Source: JAGOSP01 sp964428075
GTDB taxonomy: Bacteria > Patescibacteriota > Minisyncoccia > Moranbacterales > UBA1568
Length of the DNA: 16,341 nucleotides
Assembly (NCBI GenBank): GCA_964428075.1
Contig: CAYRWQ010000017.1
Span: 1-16,341 of the forward strand
Direction: 5' to 3'
Positions 6,438 through 14,101 of this stretch are shown here, in pieces (the stretch's first letter is position 1; each line of letters begins with the position of its first letter). A program made the translations under genes and the position numbers. The notes below the pieces were generated by a model. That model saw only the letters and a program-made list of their open reading frames with translations. It ran no database searches and was not told the origin of the DNA.

Positions 6438-6503
6438 ATGAGCTCTCGCCTCGGTTTCCGAGGTATTTTGAGCCGCCAATCGCTTCAACGTAAGCCATCA
6501 TAA
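6438..6503 (+). CDS. possible 21-codon leader ORF (Arg-rich peptide)
   Basis: Inside the predicted leader, an ATG three bases after the G8 tract opens a frame MSSRLGFRGILSRQSLQRKP plus S, ending with TAA 34 nt before the downstream ATG. The purine-rich AGAG plus G8 run could serve as an SD. The frame contains a hairpin CCTCGG-TTT-CCGAGG (6449-6463). The peptide is basic (five Arg, one Lys) and matches no family I recognise. A frame of 21 codons can arise by chance; position, SD-like run and promoter make it plausible as a leader peptide. Confidence 0.35.
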   Translation: MSSRLGFRGILSRQSLQRKPS

Positions 6504-6537
6504 AAAAATAACCCTAGAAAGAGAGGTGAACAACTCT

Positions 6538-7137
6538 ATGTACGAATCATCCAACAAAGATGAACAAGATCCGCTTTTCGAAGAAACCACTACGAATGAA
6601 GTACAAACTTGGTTCCAGGAAAATCTTCGCGTCATCATCAGCATCTTCATCGTCGGTGCTATCGCACTCGGCATTTACTCCTATTCGCAACGCACCGAAA
6701 CTCTCTCAACCAGTGATACCGAGTCATCCTCTACCGATACCTCTGAAACTGATGCCGATGTGTCCACCGAAGATACGGTCACTGCTGCTCAGGCAACCCA
6801 AGAAGTGCCTTCAAAAACTCCTACAGAAGTGTCTCGCGAGACTGAAGATGCATTTGTTGAAACCGCTGTCGCCGGAGAAGGCGTCACACATCTTGCTCGT
6901 CACGCGCTCATGAACTTCCTTGAGAAAAATCCAGATTCGTCTCTCTCGGCAGAACATAAGGTCTATATCGAGGATTACCTCCGTAAACAGGTTACGCAAC
7001 AACCAGTTCATATCGGGACATCTGCTGAATTCTCGAAAAGCCTTATCAGTCAGGCGATCATGAAGTCCAAAACACTGAATGCTCATCAGCTGAACAATCT
7101 GAAGAAGTACTCTGCTCATGTCGCAGCATATCGATAG
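6538..7137 (+). CDS. unknown single-TM envelope protein
   Basis: This is a 199-residue protein. Residues 1-31 are polar and acidic; 32-50 form one hydrophobic helix (VIISIFIVGAIALGIYSYS); 53-105 are a Ser/Thr/Asp/Glu-rich linker, probably extended and extracytoplasmic; and 110-199 form a compact domain with GEGVTHLARHAL and a YIEDYL segment. GEGVTHLA is loosely reminiscent of the GDTLxxIA of LysM repeats, but the rest does not follow LysM, so I do not assign it. The ATG at 6538 is chosen because AGAGGTGA lies 8 nt before it; a GTG at 6526 sits inside that SD. It has its own strong promoter and ends at a long hairpin. A role in the cell envelope is inferred from topology. Confidence 0.85.
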   Translation: MYESSNKDEQDPLFEETTTNEVQTWFQENLRVIISIFIVGAIALGIYSYSQRTETLSTSDTESSSTDTSETDADVSTEDTVTAAQATQEVPSKTPTEVSRETEDAFVETAVAGEGVTHLARHALMNFLEKNPDSSLSAEHKVYIEDYLRKQVTQQPVHIGTSAEFSKSLISQAIMKSKTLNAHQLNNLKKYSAHVAAYR

Positions 7138-7175
7138 ATTTCATTTCAGTCCTTCTTTGTTCCTTCATGATTGTT

Positions 7176-7217
7176 ATATACATGAAACCCCGGAAACTTC
7201 CGGGGTTTCATGTATAT
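7176..7217. terminator. 20-bp perfect hairpin between convergent genes
   Basis: Arms 7176-7195 and 7198-7217 are exact reverse complements with a 2-nt centre; the core is GAAACCCCGGAA/TTCCGGGGTTTC. It sits between the 3' ends of the 6538 gene (plus) and the 7236 gene (minus), so a shared bidirectional terminator is the natural reading. Neither side has a clear T tract, which is unusual for an intrinsic terminator. Confidence 0.7.
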
Positions 7218-7235
7218 CACCAGACACTCACCGGC

Positions 7236-8285
7236 TCATATCGAAAGCGCAGTGGTGGTTCGACCCCCGCCTGAACCACGTCTTTCTGTCTTCAAACGTA
7301 TCTGCCTGGTCACCAGAAAAGAAAATAGGAGTGTGGCAAGGAAAAAAATGATCAGTAAGAACAATTTGCCATCGCTCTTCGTATTCAGTGCCAGATACGA
7401 AATCACGCCTGTAAAAAGTAATAACGACAATGCAATGCGCCTCTGCGACCATCCCAACAAGAAGAGTTTGTGATGCAAGTGCCGCTGATCCCGCTCAAAT
7501 ATTGAGACGCCAAAGAGGAACCTTTCAATGATAACCGCACAGGCATCTGCAACCGGTAAAATAAGTATAAGTAAAGCCGTGGCGATTTTGGTGCCAGCAG
7601 CAGTCGCAAGGAAAACCAACAAAAAACCAAGAAACATTGACCCGCTGGTTCCGGCAAAGATACGTGCCGGGGGTAGATTAAACAGAAGGAAACCAAGAAC
7701 CGCTCCCGCGCCACATGCCGCAATAATCGCAAAAGCCGGTTGATTGACTTCTGGTTTCAACGATAGAAAGAAAATGGACACTAAAGAAATAAATGAAATA
7801 CCTCCACACAGGCCATCTAGCCCATCCAACCAGTTCAAAGCATTCATAACCAGCACTAGCCAAAGTAAACCTGCAAGAAATGCCGGCAAAAACGAAATCT
7901 CTGACATGAGAGACCAAGTGCCACCAAACGGGTTCGTCACAAAAAGAATCCGTACACCAAAAAGAAAAAGAAGTAACCCAAGTACCAGCTGAAAAAATAT
8001 CTGCACACGCCAAGAAAGTCCAAAAAGATCGTCCCAGAGGCTAAACGCCAGCAAGACGAAAGAACCCAGACAAAAACCCCACAATTGCATGGTCATCACT
8101 ACACGACCATCCAAAAAGAAGGCCGAAAAAAAACCAATAAGAAGCGCAATACCTCCAAAACGAAACCAATGATGTTTGCGATCGCGAAACCAAGGAGAAA
8201 AACGCGTGATTGAAAGGAAAACCAAGAGTATCGTCGTGGTAACCAAAAAAGAAATGAAAAATGGCTTCAGGAAAAATTCGACCAT
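7236..8285 (-). CDS. WecA/MraY-family polyprenyl-phosphate sugar-1-phosphate transferase
   Basis: Members transfer a UDP-sugar's sugar-1-phosphate onto undecaprenyl phosphate at the inner membrane, the first step of lipid-linked glycan synthesis (peptidoglycan, O-antigen, teichoic acids). About ten hydrophobic helices cover the 349 aa. Diagnostic motifs are D85-D86 (SLWDDLFGL), N151-W-L-D154-G-L-D157-G-L (Mg2+ and catalysis), GTSGSMFLG (212-220) and the cytoplasmic His motif R268-HLHH (269-272). HLHH and length point to the WecA/TagO/RgpG branch rather than MraY proper, so a wall polysaccharide or exopolysaccharide is the likely product; the sugar is unknown. It is the last gene of a four-gene operon, 36 bp after the small membrane protein. 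Confidence 0.92.
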   Translation of the reverse strand: MVEFFLKPFFISFLVTTTILLVFLSITRFSPWFRDRKHHWFRFGGIALLIGFFSAFFLDGRVVMTMQLWGFCLGSFVLLAFSLWDDLFGLSWRVQIFFQLVLGLLLFLFGVRILFVTNPFGGTWSLMSEISFLPAFLAGLLWLVLVMNALNWLDGLDGLCGGISFISLVSIFFLSLKPEVNQPAFAIIAACGAGAVLGFLLFNLPPARIFAGTSGSMFLGFLLVFLATAAGTKIATALLILILPVADACAVIIERFLFGVSIFERDQRHLHHKLFLLGWSQRRIALSLLLFTGVISYLALNTKSDGKLFLLIIFFLATLLFSFLVTRQIRLKTERRGSGGGRTTTALSI

Positions 8286-8321
8286 ACCTGTTCACGCTGC
8301 TGACCTTCACAGAAGCACTCG

Positions 8322-8735
8322 CTAATAGTTGATATACGCCACCGCAGCACAGCCGAGCAACACACCAGAAAACAACATCACTGACCCAAAAAGAACGAGA
8401 TAGGCTGCGATCCGATCGCGCGTCACCGTGTAAAGACGATATGCCAATCCAAGATTCCCAGATGCAAATATCAGTGCCACTAATGGGAGAATACCCGTCT
8501 GCCACCATGTCCCCAAAAGATCCACGCCAAAATAAACATTGTAGTGCAACACCGAAATCGCCCCTATCGGTTGAATGAAAAGAATGAGAATGCTCAACGA
8601 TGCCAACATCAACACACCTTGTATTAAAAGCAAAGACCGTACGATACTATTTTGAAAGAAAGTCTTCCCCTCATCTACACGCGGAAGATCTTTCCTCATC
8701 TCGGTTTCAAATTGTCCCCGATGCCAGATCATCAT
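8322..8735 (-). CDS. small membrane protein, three predicted helices, unknown
   Basis: This is a 137-residue protein. A polar N-terminus (1-28, rich in Arg, Glu and Asp, probably cytoplasmic) is followed by hydrophobic segments near 30-57, 77-101 and 108-135, and it ends AVAYINY. I recognise no family. It starts with tandem ATGs (8735 and 8732) overlapping the rmuC stop (ATGA), so it is translationally coupled to rmuC. The next gene is the polyprenyl-phosphate transferase, so a partner role in envelope glycan assembly is a guess from context only. Confidence 0.8.
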   Translation of the reverse strand: MMIWHRGQFETEMRKDLPRVDEGKTFFQNSIVRSLLLIQGVLMLASLSILILFIQPIGAISVLHYNVYFGVDLLGTWWQTGILPLVALIFASGNLGLAYRLYTVTRDRIAAYLVLFGSVMLFSGVLLGCAAVAYINY

Positions 8736-9820
8736 AACGCTCTTGGTTCAGAAGTACCCTCTGCCAACAATTCGGTCGTAATATGCTCATGTCCACCATG
8801 TACACGAATCAGCTCATCCGAAAACCGATCCAACAGGCGTTCAGCATCTTCATATTTCTTACGAGCATTCCCAAGATGACCACCTAATATCTCAAATTCC
8901 TTAGAAAATTGATCGTGGCTACGCGTAAGTTTTTCCAACTGCCCCAAAATTTCCTTAGCCCGTTTCTCAATATGCATACCCTGTAAACCAAACAAAATCG
9001 TTTTCAAGTACGCATAAAAAGAGTTTGGGGAGACCGGAATCACCCGTCGCTCCATAAGATACGCCAACAAACCCTGTTCCTCCTCGTCCTTGATGATCAC
9101 TTCGTAGTAGACATTCTCTGCTGGAATGTACATGAGTGCGATATCAAGCGTCCCTTCGCTCGGAACGATATACTTTTTAGCAATCGCATCAACATGTTTC
9201 TTGACGTCACTCAAAAACTGACGACGAGCCACACGTCGGTCGTCATCCGAAGATGCGGAAAGTAACCGCTTAAAATTCTCCAATGGAAACTTCGAATCAA
9301 CACTGATGTCGCCCCCCTTCAATCGGATTAACGCGTCTACCGTTTCACCACTCTTAAACGTGTGCTGAGTCGTATAGTACTCCTTCGGAAGCATCTTCTC
9401 GAGTAAGTCATACAACATCATTTCACCGAAACCACCTCGAATTTTCGGAGCAGTCAATATTTCCTGAAGAGACGCTACATCCTTGCTGACTTCAAGGATC
9501 TGGCGATTCACCTGATCAACCTGCGCCAACCGTTCACGTACCTCAACGAACGATTTCGCCGCACTGCCGAGCTGTCTGTCGAGATGCAAAGTGTTATCAG
9601 ACAAACGACTATCCAGTAGATTTTGGAATCCGTGTAACTGATGATTGATTGCTTGCGCCACATGATCGAGACGCTCGTCGAAACGTCTATCCAGGGCTTC
9701 GATACGGGTGGAAAGTTCCTGCCTTCCGTCTCGCTGTTCAGTGCTCCGGTGCCACCGCACAACAACCAAGGTAGCCAATACAGAAACGATACCAATCAAG
9801 AGTACTCCCCAGAGTTCCAT
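8732..9820 (-). CDS. rmuC: RmuC-family DNA recombination protein
   Basis: RmuC proteins limit recombination between inverted repeats in E. coli and carry a restriction-nuclease-like fold. The N-terminal helix (2-22, ELWGVLLIGIVSVLATLVVV) anchors the protein, a coiled coil runs about 30-120, and the RmuC domain starts near 123 (APKIRGGFGEMMLYDLLE). The nuclease-like residues D162 (ETVDALIRL) and D175-x-K177 (ISVDSKFPLENF) are intact, followed by the conserved stretch with MYIPAENVYYEVI and the VSPNSFYAYLKTI segment. Length of 362 aa is on the short side (E. coli 475), lacking a long C-terminal tail. It starts 21 bp after the upstream regulator gene and shares ATGA with the next gene. No clear SD. 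Confidence 0.94.
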   Translation of the reverse strand: MELWGVLLIGIVSVLATLVVVRWHRSTEQRDGRQELSTRIEALDRRFDERLDHVAQAINHQLHGFQNLLDSRLSDNTLHLDRQLGSAAKSFVEVRERLAQVDQVNRQILEVSKDVASLQEILTAPKIRGGFGEMMLYDLLEKMLPKEYYTTQHTFKSGETVDALIRLKGGDISVDSKFPLENFKRLLSASSDDDRRVARRQFLSDVKKHVDAIAKKYIVPSEGTLDIALMYIPAENVYYEVIIKDEEEQGLLAYLMERRVIPVSPNSFYAYLKTILFGLQGMHIEKRAKEILGQLEKLTRSHDQFSKEFEILGGHLGNARKKYEDAERLLDRFSDELIRVHGGHEHITTELLAEGTSEPRAL

Positions 9821-9841
9821 ATTGCTTCTACCGACAAAAAA

Positions 9842-10447
9842 TTATTTGTGTATGCCAGCAATGAACCGTTTCAGTTCTGGAACCTTATTGACCACTTCCT
9901 CATAGGGTCCCTCCAGAAACTCCACGAAAAACCGATCTAACATATTAAGCCGATAGTGCAACTCTTCAGAATTCATCAGAACGAATTGTATTTCCTTACC
10001 AGCTTCCGCTTCAAGATACTGGATAGCATGCCGTAATTTCGTCCGATTCACGTTATTCACCACGAGAATCATGTCCACCTTACTTTTTGCGTAATTCAAA
10101 AAAAGGCCACTGATCAGGATCAGCTTCACCTCACCAATCGCCCGAAGTCTCTTAAAGACCTGTGACTGGGCATGCACGTTCAATTTCGAGGCAAGACTTT
10201 TCAGTTCCGTATAAAACGGAAACGCAGTATTAGTGACATATACCTTTTTCCCTTTACGCGATTTCTCGAGAACCATCCCGAGTTTTGTAAGCTTGTGTAT
10301 CTCACGTGCTACGTCAACTCGCGGTAAAAGAATTTTCGCTGTCACATCCAGTACCGCGTATTCCCCCTCGGTATTCAATAAAAAAAAACGAATGACTCGA
10401 GCGCGCGCTTTCGATCCAAACATTGCGTCAAACAGGGCGAGAGACAT
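9842..10447 (-). CDS. winged-helix protein with degenerate nucleotidyltransferase-like domain
   Basis: Residues 1-75 look like a winged helix: SKARARVIRFFLLN, then VAREIHKLTKLGMVLEKSRK as recognition helix and wing start, and KKVYVTNT as the wing strand. Residues about 100-200 resemble a minimal nucleotidyltransferase fold: VKLILISGLFLN in the place of the GS motif and KVDMILVV in the place of the DxD strand. The GSx10DxD catalytic signature is not kept, so this half is probably non-enzymatic. Similar two-domain proteins in Patescibacteria are usually annotated as transcriptional regulators; the target is unknown. It is the first gene of the operon with rmuC, has its own promoter, and has no SD. 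Confidence 0.75.
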   Translation of the reverse strand: MSLALFDAMFGSKARARVIRFFLLNTEGEYAVLDVTAKILLPRVDVAREIHKLTKLGMVLEKSRKGKKVYVTNTAFPFYTELKSLASKLNVHAQSQVFKRLRAIGEVKLILISGLFLNYAKSKVDMILVVNNVNRTKLRHAIQYLEAEAGKEIQFVLMNSEELHYRLNMLDRFFVEFLEGPYEEVVNKVPELKRFIAGIHK

Positions 10448-10487
10448 ACAAAAAAGAAAAAGACGGATTACAGCGAGCCTCTTTGGG

Positions 10488-10517
10488 AGTATACGACAGA
10501 ATCCCCAAAAAAGTCAA
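10488..10517 (-). promoter_or_regulatory. promoter of the regulator-rmuC-glycan operon
   Basis: On the minus strand, TTGACT (10517-10512), an 18-bp spacer and TATACT (10493-10488) predict a start near 10481, with a leader of about 34 nt lacking an SD. It is back to back with the plus promoter at 10540-10568. Confidence 0.7.
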
Positions 10518-10539
10518 CGAAAAATACCTCGTATAAGCC

Positions 10540-10568
10540 CTGATATAAGCCGTGGACTATGCTATACT
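10540..10568 (+). promoter_or_regulatory. extended -10 promoter of the 10583 gene, nearly leaderless
   Basis: TG-C-TATACT (10560-10568) with CTGATA (10540-10545) at 17 bp predicts a start near 10575, only about 8 nt before the ATG at 10583. There is no room for an SD, so translation would be almost leaderless. Confidence 0.7.
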
Positions 10569-10582
10569 AAAAAGACGCAATT

Positions 10583-12838
10583 ATGAAAGAATCAAAAAAA
10601 GAAAAATCTGTTATTTTTCGGGAGCATGTTCGTGTCATTTCTGAAATCCAAGCAACGCGAGGGTCAGAGTCTGAACACTTCATCAAGATATTTCGCCACG
10701 AAAACGAGCATGTTGTCGGCGCAGTACTCGGAACTCTGCTCGGCGTATTCGAAATCGACGACCAAAGCGAAGACTCAAAGTACATCGTTAATTTTTTATT
10801 TTCCGTTGCCAAAAACGAGTACTTTTCTAATCCACGCCGTGGAGCAGTAGAAAGCTTTGAAGCTGCATTACACAAAATCAATGTCGCACTCGCGGAAATC
10901 GTCAAACACGGAAATATCAACTGGCTCGGAAAATTTCACGGAACTATTGCTATTCTTGAGAAAAACTCAATACACCTTTCTGTCGCTGGCAATGGACGTA
11001 TCTATCTCGTACGGAATGGAAACATCTCACATATCAGCGATGGACTCACCTCGCTTGAGGCGAACGAAAATCCAATCAAAACCTTTGTTGAGATATCAAG
11101 CGGCCGATTGGTTCCTGCCGACCGCATCCTTTTCCTGTTACCGAAAACCATCGAGGTAATCGGCGAACCCATCCTCACTCGATATGCAAAAGAGATGACT
11201 CAAGAACGTCTTGGGCAGTTTCTCCGCACGGCCATGGTGAACAAGCTGAAACAAGGCGGTGCTATCATCATTGATATTCAGGAGGCTCCTCAAACAAATC
11301 CCAAAACCAAGGATGCCTCTAAGCGTAAAAATCATACCCAAAGTTACTTTTCAGAAACCGCCTTCCAAACCACGCAGCAAGCCAGTATTGCCTCGGCGCT
11401 TCTGGAGGAACCAAGTACTCCCAAGCAATCACACCTCAATCACCTCAATCAAGAATATACCGACAAAAAAACCGGGCATATCTATGTCCAAGGTGACCAC
11501 AAGACCCCGTCAGATGAAACTTCCCCATTCACACACTCTGTTGGGCAAAAAATAGGAATCTGCTCTCTTTTCATACAACAGTGCTTCCGAGCGCTCCAAT
11601 ATCAGGTGCGCCAGACACCACGGCTCATCAGCCCGATCCAGTCTTTCATTTCAACACACACTCCTCATCTGTTCAATGCCCGTCTCAGATTGCTCCCTCG
11701 ACGCTTCTTTGAAGAAGTGTCCCGATGCACCTCACAAACACCCATGAAGTGTTTTTCCCGTCCGATCGCTATACCCCGTGTATTATCCCTCTCAAAAAAG
11801 GCCTCCCCCAGCCCAACAAGAGCGTATCGCGCGACCCTCGCTGCAGCTCAGATTTTTCTGCGAACCAAAATGACCACATTCTTTCTCGTGTCTCGAGCGT
11901 TCTTCTGCCGACTTCCTCGTACAGGACGTATACTCACGATATTTCTCATCGCGATCAGTCTGACAACGCTCTTTCTGTTTGGGATATCTCACAGAAACGC
12001 TGATATCGAAAATACCTCTCTCACAAAAGAAACTGAAATCATAGCGCCACCCACCGCCGCATCCACACTCCGTGAGCAGGAATCGCGCACTCTTGACTTA
12101 CCCGCTCCCCAAAAACGGTTCAGCCATCCCGATATCTCAGCTCTCACCTACCTCAACGATACACTCATTGTGATGACCAAAATGACGCTCGAGATTCCTG
12201 CGACAAACGCCTCATTTCCTTTTCCGACCGGCATTGGATCGGTCCGCGCTCTCACCCCCATGCCCGATCTCAACCTCCTCTTCCTCTTAACGGATACCGG
12301 AAAACTCTTCGCTTGGAGCCCGATCAATCATGTTTTTTCTGAGAACATCCTCCCAATAAACGCTGAAAATATAGCTCAGATCCGTGCCTACCTCACCTAC
12401 CTTTACGTTTTGAACGCTGACAATACCATGCTGCTTCGTTTCCCAAGGACTCCGGGAGGATTCGGTCCTGGAACCAACTGGCTCAAACAGCCGCTTCTCA
12501 ATATCAAAAACACTTCTTTCGCCGTCAGTGATACGATTTTCATTTTTTCAGATGGGTCACTCAAGGAGTTTTCCAAGGGTAAAGAAATACGCACGTTCGA
12601 GTCACCCCATACAAAACCAGAAAAGTTACTTTTGGCGATCGAATCTAACAACTCGTTCATCATCGGTCTCGACAATTCGGCCAAACGACTTATTGTCTGG
12701 AATGCTGAAGGCAGCATCACTCATCAATATTTCTCTGAAATGCTGGCAGAGGCTCACGCCATTACCCTAAGTGGTCAGTCAATAACCATCTCAACTCCTA
12801 CAGAAACATTCGAAGTCACCTTGCCAGAAAAACCCTAA
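10583..12838 (+). CDS. pseudo-PP2C - TM - beta-propeller-like fusion protein
   Basis: This is a 751-residue protein with three parts. Residues about 10-233 resemble a PPM/PP2C phosphatase: a G-T-I-A-I-L strand (120-125) and AGNGRIYLVRNG (135-146) at the place of the family's vGDSRayL motif. The metal-binding Asp of GDS is Asn here, and the N-terminal Asp-containing motif is not visible, so activity is doubtful. Residues about 234-445 are polar, then Arg-rich and basic. Residues about 448-470 form one TM helix (ILTIFLIAISLTTLFLFGIS). Residues about 515-751 show repeated strand patterns (LNLLFLLTDTGKLFAW, TIFIFSDGSLKEF, RLIVWNAEGSI) like a beta-propeller, probably outside the membrane. A signal-sensing or scaffold role across the membrane is inferred. 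It stands alone and ends in a terminator. Confidence 0.8.
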   Translation: MKESKKEKSVIFREHVRVISEIQATRGSESEHFIKIFRHENEHVVGAVLGTLLGVFEIDDQSEDSKYIVNFLFSVAKNEYFSNPRRGAVESFEAALHKINVALAEIVKHGNINWLGKFHGTIAILEKNSIHLSVAGNGRIYLVRNGNISHISDGLTSLEANENPIKTFVEISSGRLVPADRILFLLPKTIEVIGEPILTRYAKEMTQERLGQFLRTAMVNKLKQGGAIIIDIQEAPQTNPKTKDASKRKNHTQSYFSETAFQTTQQASIASALLEEPSTPKQSHLNHLNQEYTDKKTGHIYVQGDHKTPSDETSPFTHSVGQKIGICSLFIQQCFRALQYQVRQTPRLISPIQSFISTHTPHLFNARLRLLPRRFFEEVSRCTSQTPMKCFSRPIAIPRVLSLSKKASPSPTRAYRATLAAAQIFLRTKMTTFFLVSRAFFCRLPRTGRILTIFLIAISLTTLFLFGISHRNADIENTSLTKETEIIAPPTAASTLREQESRTLDLPAPQKRFSHPDISALTYLNDTLIVMTKMTLEIPATNASFPFPTGIGSVRALTPMPDLNLLFLLTDTGKLFAWSPINHVFSENILPINAENIAQIRAYLTYLYVLNADNTMLLRFPRTPGGFGPGTNWLKQPLLNIKNTSFAVSDTIFIFSDGSLKEFSKGKEIRTFESPHTKPEKLLLAIESNNSFIIGLDNSAKRLIVWNAEGSITHQYFSEMLAEAHAITLSGQSITISTPTETFEVTLPEKP

Positions 12839-12865
12839 ATCATCTCATCCTTTTCTTTGACATCA

Positions 12866-12901
12866 ATCAAAACTCCCTCGGCATTCCAAGGGAGTTTTGA
12901 T
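12866..12901. terminator. bidirectional terminator between the 10583 gene and rplA
   Basis: A 13-bp perfect stem ATCAAAACTCCCT (12866-12878) and AGGGAGTTTTGAT (12889-12901) has a 10-nt loop. It lies between convergent gene ends (12838 plus, 12934 minus). The A/T-rich outer part of the stem supplies short T runs on both sides, and no separate T tract follows. Confidence 0.75.
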
Positions 12902-12933
12902 GTCCATTTCATGTATAACAACACGAAACACGA

Positions 12934-13620
12934 CTACAGTTTAATACGCAAACTCGGACCCATAGTTGAACACAAAGACGCTGTAACGATCAGCTTTCCC
13001 TTATGTGTCTCCGACTTAGCCTTATTAACCGCATCTATAAAAACTGAAAAATTCTCCGCCAACTGCTCAGGTAAAAACGAGAGTTTCCCGATTGAAACAT
13101 GAACATTAGAAGAATCATCATTCTTAAAACTCACCTTCTTCCCCTTCTTCAGAGCCTCAACCGTCTCAAAAATTTTCAAGGTCACTGTCTCTGTCTTTGG
13201 TGAAGGCATGATACCCTTTGGACCGAGAATCTTGGCAATAAGAGCAAGCTTCGGCATCATCTCAGGGGTGGCGACTAACACATCAAAATCTACCCCCGCG
13301 TTCACTTTTCCTTCCTTGATGTGCGCAATAATATCCTCACCCCCAATAATATCTGCCTGAGCATCGCGCGCTTCCTTCTCTTTGGTCAGTGTCACCACTG
13401 CCACCCGAAGTGCACGACCAGTGCCATTCGGTAGAACGACTGTCGCACGAACCGCTTCATTTGACTTCTTAGGATTGATAGAAAGATGCATATGCACCTC
13501 AACCGACTCATCAAATTTTGCCATCTTATGCTCCTTCACAAAAGCAATGGCTTCTTCGATAGAATATTCCTTCTTTGGATCAATCAGTTCAAATACTTCC
13601 CGATACTGTTTACCTCTCAT
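12934..13620 (-). CDS. rplA: 50S ribosomal protein L1
   Basis: uL1 forms the mobile L1 stalk that moves the E-site tRNA out, and in other bacteria it represses its own operon by binding mRNA. The start MRGKQYREVFELIDPKKEYS and the later segments FDESVEVHMHLSINPKKS, LPNGTGRALRVAVVT, ILGPKGIMPSPKTETV and KVSFKNDDSSNVHVSIGKLSF are all typical. At 228 aa it has normal length. The frame is open upstream to 13719 on this strand, but homology begins at the ATG at 13620. It is the last gene of secE-nusG-rplK-rplA, 55 bp after rplK. rplJ-rplL do not follow; a convergent gene does. Confidence 0.98.
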   Translation of the reverse strand: MRGKQYREVFELIDPKKEYSIEEAIAFVKEHKMAKFDESVEVHMHLSINPKKSNEAVRATVVLPNGTGRALRVAVVTLTKEKEARDAQADIIGGEDIIAHIKEGKVNAGVDFDVLVATPEMMPKLALIAKILGPKGIMPSPKTETVTLKIFETVEALKKGKKVSFKNDDSSNVHVSIGKLSFLPEQLAENFSVFIDAVNKAKSETHKGKLIVTASLCSTMGPSLRIKL

Positions 13621-13675
13621 AACGTTTCCGCGGTCATAACGAGCCCCTGTTCTGCCGCACAATAAAAAATTATTA

Positions 13676-14101
13676 CTATTCTCCAACCTTGATACCCATA
13701 GAACGAGCTGTACCGGCAATAATCTTCATCGCTGCCTCGACGTCATTTGCTGACAAATCAACAATTTTCTTTTCGGCGATCTCACGTAACTGTGCTCCGG
13801 TAATACTCCCAGCCTTGGTTTTAAGCGGGTTAGCTGAACCCTTCTCGGCATTGGCTGCCTTCTTGAGCAGGTCTGATGCAGGCGGAGTCTTGAGAACAAA
13901 AGTAAAAGTTCGATCCTCGTACACAGTAATCTCAGCCGGATAAATATCCCCTAGTTTCTCTCTGGTCTGCTCATTGAACTGAGAGCAAAAATCTTGAATA
14001 TTCAGACCGTGCTGACCAAGCGCTGGTCCAACCGGCGGTGCCGGATTGGCTTTACCTGCAGGAATCTGCAGTTTGATAACCGTCTTAATTGCTTTTGCCA
14101 T
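13676..14101 (-). CDS. rplK: 50S ribosomal protein L11
   Basis: uL11 binds the GTPase-associated region of 23S rRNA at the base of the L7/L12 stalk. The N-terminal domain (IKLQIPAGKANPAPPVGPAL then GQHGLNI, about 9-35) with its conserved prolines, and the C-terminal RNA-binding domain (about 75-141, KTKAGSITGAQLREIAEKK and GTARSMGIKVG) are complete. At 141 aa it matches the usual 141-143. No clear SD precedes the ATG; a hairpin lies 15-52 bases upstream. Confidence 0.98.
   Translation of the reverse strand: MAKAIKTVIKLQIPAGKANPAPPVGPALGQHGLNIQDFCSQFNEQTREKLGDIYPAEITVYEDRTFTFVLKTPPASDLLKKAANAEKGSANPLKTKAGSITGAQLREIAEKKIVDLSANDVEAAMKIIAGTARSMGIKVGE

Noticed and set aside
13621..13719. N-terminal extension of L1 (33 residues)
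   Set aside because: The open frame upstream of 13620 has no L1 similarity and overlaps the end of rplK; the L1 fold starts at MRGKQYREV.
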